Below, piece after piece: positions 61,552 to 64,000 of a stretch of DNA of 64,000 nucleotides (the first letter of the stretch is position 1; each line of letters begins with the position of its first letter). Origin of the DNA: JBFWWP01 sp050246115 (GTDB lineage: Bacteria > Planctomycetota > UBA8108 > UBA1146 > JAJFFE01). The translations under genes were made by a program, and so were the position numbers. The notes below the pieces were generated by a model. That model was not told the origin of the DNA, searched no databases, and worked only from the letters and a program-made list of their open reading frames with translations. The stretch lies in assembly GCA_050246115.1 (NCBI GenBank), contig JBFWWP010000017.1, positions 1 through 64,000 of the forward strand, written 5' to 3'.

Positions 61552-64000
61552 GTGAGCGACATTCCTTTTGCTCTCCATCTCGGCGGCGGGCTCTACATGG
61601 ACAGCGCCGGCAACCTGCACCAGGAGCCGCCGCCGCAAACGCCCATCTACGAAGCGCCATTCCAACTTCCCGTCGATCCGAAGAAGATCAGAGACGTGCT
61701 CAAAGAAGTGAAGGAGGCGCTCAAGGACATCGACAAGAAACCCGATGTCGTCGCGAAGCTCACAGGCTTCCTCGGAGACGCGGCAGGTGCTGCGAGAGTT
61801 CTCGGCATCCTCGCTGTCGTGGCGAAGATCGCGGGCGTCGTCGCGCCGGTCTTGGCTGTGGTCGGGTTTGCAGCGGATGTCGCGAAGTTCTTCGGACTGC
61901 TGAAGGATGGGCCAAATGCGCTAGAGGAGTTGGTCAAGCAGCGCTTCGACGAGCTCGACAAGACCGTGAAGGCGATCGCCGATCTCATCCAAACGAAGGA
62001 TCTGCGCGATGGCCGGATCGCACTCGAGAACTTCAGCTCAGACGTCCGCAATTATGTCAACGTGCTCCAGCACACGAACCCGACGCTCGCGCAGCTCGAG
62101 AACGATCGTACTACGCTGCTCGCCCAGCACACGACGCACGTCAAGGGAGTTGCGCTACTGCTTGACAAGCAGACTTGGATGACTCTCTTCGACCGAAAGA
62201 GCCACCAAAACGTCTGGGCTGGCATCACGCACTTCCTCCATACGCAGCCGCTCGCGGCGGGCGCGGCTCCTGTGCACATACCGCTGCCCCCGGACAGTTC
62301 GCTGCACTTCGATCACCGACTGATGGTACCGCTGGCTTCATGGGCGGCGGAGACTTACCTTCTGTGCATCCGCGGGATCGAGCCGGAGTACCGCAGCACA
62401 GGCCTCTTTCGCGACCACGTTCGGAACTTCGCAACAAAAATTGACGATCTCGCGCAAAGCATGCGCGAGCACGTGCTCGCGCGAACGGTTTACAAGGCTG
62501 AGCACTTCGCGTGGCCGGTGATGATCCCGCCGTACTACATCGAATGGGTGAAGAAGCAAGTCGACGGCGTGTTTGAAGTCGTCACCCAGACGCCCAAGAT
62601 CTCGCCGCACTGCAACCTCTGGGCGGTCGGCGCGCTCGATCTGCGCTATCACGACGACGTTTTTTTTCGACCGTTCTTCGACGCACTGTGGAATGCCGAG
62701 TACCTTGGCTGGCCGCAGCCCACAAAGCGCGCCGGCATGGACGTGCGCTGGATTCCGCCCGCCACTCTGGAACCCGATCCGTTCGGGAACATGAAGATCA
62801 CCAACCCGGAGGAGTGCGCGGCCGCGGCGAACGCGCAGGCGGAGAAGGACTTCGCCGATCTGGTCGCGATGAGTGGCTACACCGAGCTGCTGCAGCTCGC
62901 AACGCTCTTCCGGAATGAATTCACCGCGCCGGATCGGAGCCAGACGGTGTCCGGACACCCGGCCATGCTCTTCCGCGAGCCGCAGCCGCGAGTGACCGTG
63001 ACGGTCTCGAGCGAGCCGATTGTGTTCACTGGGGTGATCACTTCGAGCGCCAGTCGCGAGCTGCAAAGGTGCAACGCGGTCCTCGCGATCCATACTCAGC
63101 CGATCAAGCGCGCGCGGCCGATGAGATACAGAATCGCACTCCGGACGTTGCACTCGATCCGCAACGGGAAGTACTGGCGCGAGCCTGCGTACAGAGACTT
63201 CCACTCGCCGGAATACGAGGCCGACCAGGCGAATCCCAGCTTCTTGAAGCTCGTGATCCGCGAGCAAGCGGGACTATCGCTGTCGAGGAAAGCGTTGCTC
63301 GATACGTGGACGTCGAGCCCCCGCGATCGCGGGATCCATCTCGAAGGCGACGTCCAGATGATGGCGCACACTTTTGATTGGTGGATCCCGGTCAGGCCGC
63401 CGTTCTCGCTTGCGGAGGATTTCGAAGTCATTGCCGCGGAATTGCGCGGCGCGGGCTGGCAGGGGGGAATGGTTGCGCCGAAGAAGAAGGTGCCGTTGAG
63501 TGCGTTTCCTCAGAACCTGCCTTCGGGACCCATGAAGCCACTTTCGAACGAAGACCTCGGCCTGGCAACGAACGTCGTGTCGGATGGGCTGATCCCGGAG
63601 GATTATCTTCAGCAAAGCGGGCAGACGTGGGAAGGTGAGCATCGCGAACCGAAGGAGGAGTCGATCAAGCTTCGCTATCAGGTCGATTGGGAGGCCGACC
63701 GCCTCTACGTGCGACTCTGGAACGATCTCGAGGACCGCAGTTACGTCGTTTACGTCGTGATCGAAGAGGAACTGCCGGTGAACGGCAAGATTCTGCACAC
63801 GGCCTTCCCGGTGGCGATGAATGGCTCGCTGACTTACGTGCCACAGAAGTTTTTCGACGACGAGCGAGCGGCCTGGCAGAGCGCCGAGGCGATGGTGAAG
63901 TTCTTCAACAACAAGTACATCGAGGTCGCGCCGATCGGCCCGGCCGACCCGGTGCTCGCGGCGTGGCGGCCCGGAGACTTCGCCAGCCGGGAATCGATCG
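61552..64000 (+). CDS. Large protein with helical-bundle N-terminus, open at the right edge (partial)
   Basis: A GTG at 61552 with GGAG 7 nt upstream opens a frame of 816 codons that reaches the window end with no stop. Residues ~60-110 are hydrophobic helices (VLGILAVVAKIAGVVAPVLA, VVGFAADVAKFFGLL). Amphipathic helices follow (ELVKQRFDELDKTVKAIADL). A segment at ~260-310 (MVPLASWAAETYLLCIRGIE) resembles the central helices of Cry-type delta-endotoxin domain I. Beta-rich sequence follows (PRVTVTVSSEPIVFTGVITS, RLYVRLWNDLEDRSYVVYVV). No signal peptide is present. Codons with A or T are more frequent than in neighbours (GCA, ACA, AAA, TTT), suggesting acquisition by transfer. The pore-forming-protein idea is only a resemblance; the frame itself is well supported. 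Confidence 0.75.
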   Translation, partial: MSDIPFALHLGGGLYMDSAGNLHQEPPPQTPIYEAPFQLPVDPKKIRDVLKEVKEALKDIDKKPDVVAKLTGFLGDAAGAARVLGILAVVAKIAGVVAPVLAVVGFAADVAKFFGLLKDGPNALEELVKQRFDELDKTVKAIADLIQTKDLRDGRIALENFSSDVRNYVNVLQHTNPTLAQLENDRTTLLAQHTTHVKGVALLLDKQTWMTLFDRKSHQNVWAGITHFLHTQPLAAGAAPVHIPLPPDSSLHFDHRLMVPLASWAAETYLLCIRGIEPEYRSTGLFRDHVRNFATKIDDLAQSMREHVLARTVYKAEHFAWPVMIPPYYIEWVKKQVDGVFEVVTQTPKISPHCNLWAVGALDLRYHDDVFFRPFFDALWNAEYLGWPQPTKRAGMDVRWIPPATLEPDPFGNMKITNPEECAAAANAQAEKDFADLVAMSGYTELLQLATLFRNEFTAPDRSQTVSGHPAMLFREPQPRVTVTVSSEPIVFTGVITSSASRELQRCNAVLAIHTQPIKRARPMRYRIALRTLHSIRNGKYWREPAYRDFHSPEYEADQANPSFLKLVIREQAGLSLSRKALLDTWTSSPRDRGIHLEGDVQMMAHTFDWWIPVRPPFSLAEDFEVIAAELRGAGWQGGMVAPKKKVPLSAFPQNLPSGPMKPLSNEDLGLATNVVSDGLIPEDYLQQSGQTWEGEHREPKEESIKLRYQVDWEADRLYVRLWNDLEDRSYVVYVVIEEELPVNGKILHTAFPVAMNGSLTYVPQKFFDDERAAWQSAEAMVKFFNNKYIEVAPIGPADPVLAAWRPGDFASRESI

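Noticed and set aside
62338..63267. 309-residue minus-strand frame at the right edge
   Set aside because: Antisense to the uninterrupted 816-codon plus-strand frame, which has a ribosome-binding site and protein-like composition.

Overview
The window is GC-rich, gene-dense bacterial DNA that most likely comes from a member of the Planctomycetota. This is an inference from content, not a database match. The supporting features are secreted proteins carrying paired dockerin-like EF-hand repeats, an adjacent DUF1800/DUF1501 pair, FHA-domain regulators, an ECF sigma factor fused to a membrane-anchored domain, a GldA/GldF/GldG-type ABC cluster followed by DUF58 and BatA-like proteins, and sigma-54. 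I see no rRNA, tRNA or CRISPR array.

Layout. 1-126 is the 3' end of a dockerin-like secreted protein. 171-6446 holds an FHA-GAF sigma-54 activator, a secreted eight-repeat protein and the helicase RecD2. 6659-16053 is a glycan-degradation block: a secreted unknown protein, a clan GH-A-like glycosidase and a very large GH38-like mannosidase. 16323-18039 encodes an HD phosphohydrolase and a pterin carbinolamine dehydratase. After a 750-bp gap with 16-bp tandem repeats come two PilT-type ATPases and a GT9 glycosyltransferase (18789-22337). On the minus strand follow the Mrp ATPase and the DUF1800-DUF1501 operon (22591-28363). 29050-32350 has a double-cupredoxin protein and a split PAS/chemotaxis receptor pair. 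32375-41615 has a GH63-like glucosidase, the sigma-factor fusion, a serine beta-lactamase-family protein, an unknown secreted protein, a TPR protein and a thioredoxin-fold protein. 41981-45889 has inositol-3-phosphate synthase, ribosomal protein bS21 and RpoN. 46251-57841 is the ABC/DUF4340/DUF58/BatA cluster, with a zinc-ribbon protein, a GT2 and an unknown membrane protein in between. 57881-60266 is a minus-strand pair: an FHA-transmembrane-coiled-coil-trypsin protein and an unknown protein. 60267-61551 is a repeat-rich non-coding stretch. A long open frame then runs off the right edge (61552-64000+).

The most interesting structure is a family of three ~185-bp interspersed elements (22410-22593, 46038-46222, 51737-51921). 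Each is almost entirely one long inverted repeat, with near-perfect 25-bp ends and a conserved central hairpin. Other structured DNA includes a REP-like family with a 17-nt palindrome (30.3, 60.56 and 60.78 kb), a 217-bp tandem duplication, 16- and 22-bp tandem repeats, and a possible small RNA at 41.6-41.9 kb.

The regulatory genes have related themes. RpoN and an enhancer-binding activator are both present. FHA domains occur in the activator and in the protease, suggesting phospho-threonine signalling. An ECF sigma factor is tethered to the membrane. Several start codons are GTG or TTG, and I moved many starts inward on the basis of ribosome-binding sites and signal peptides.
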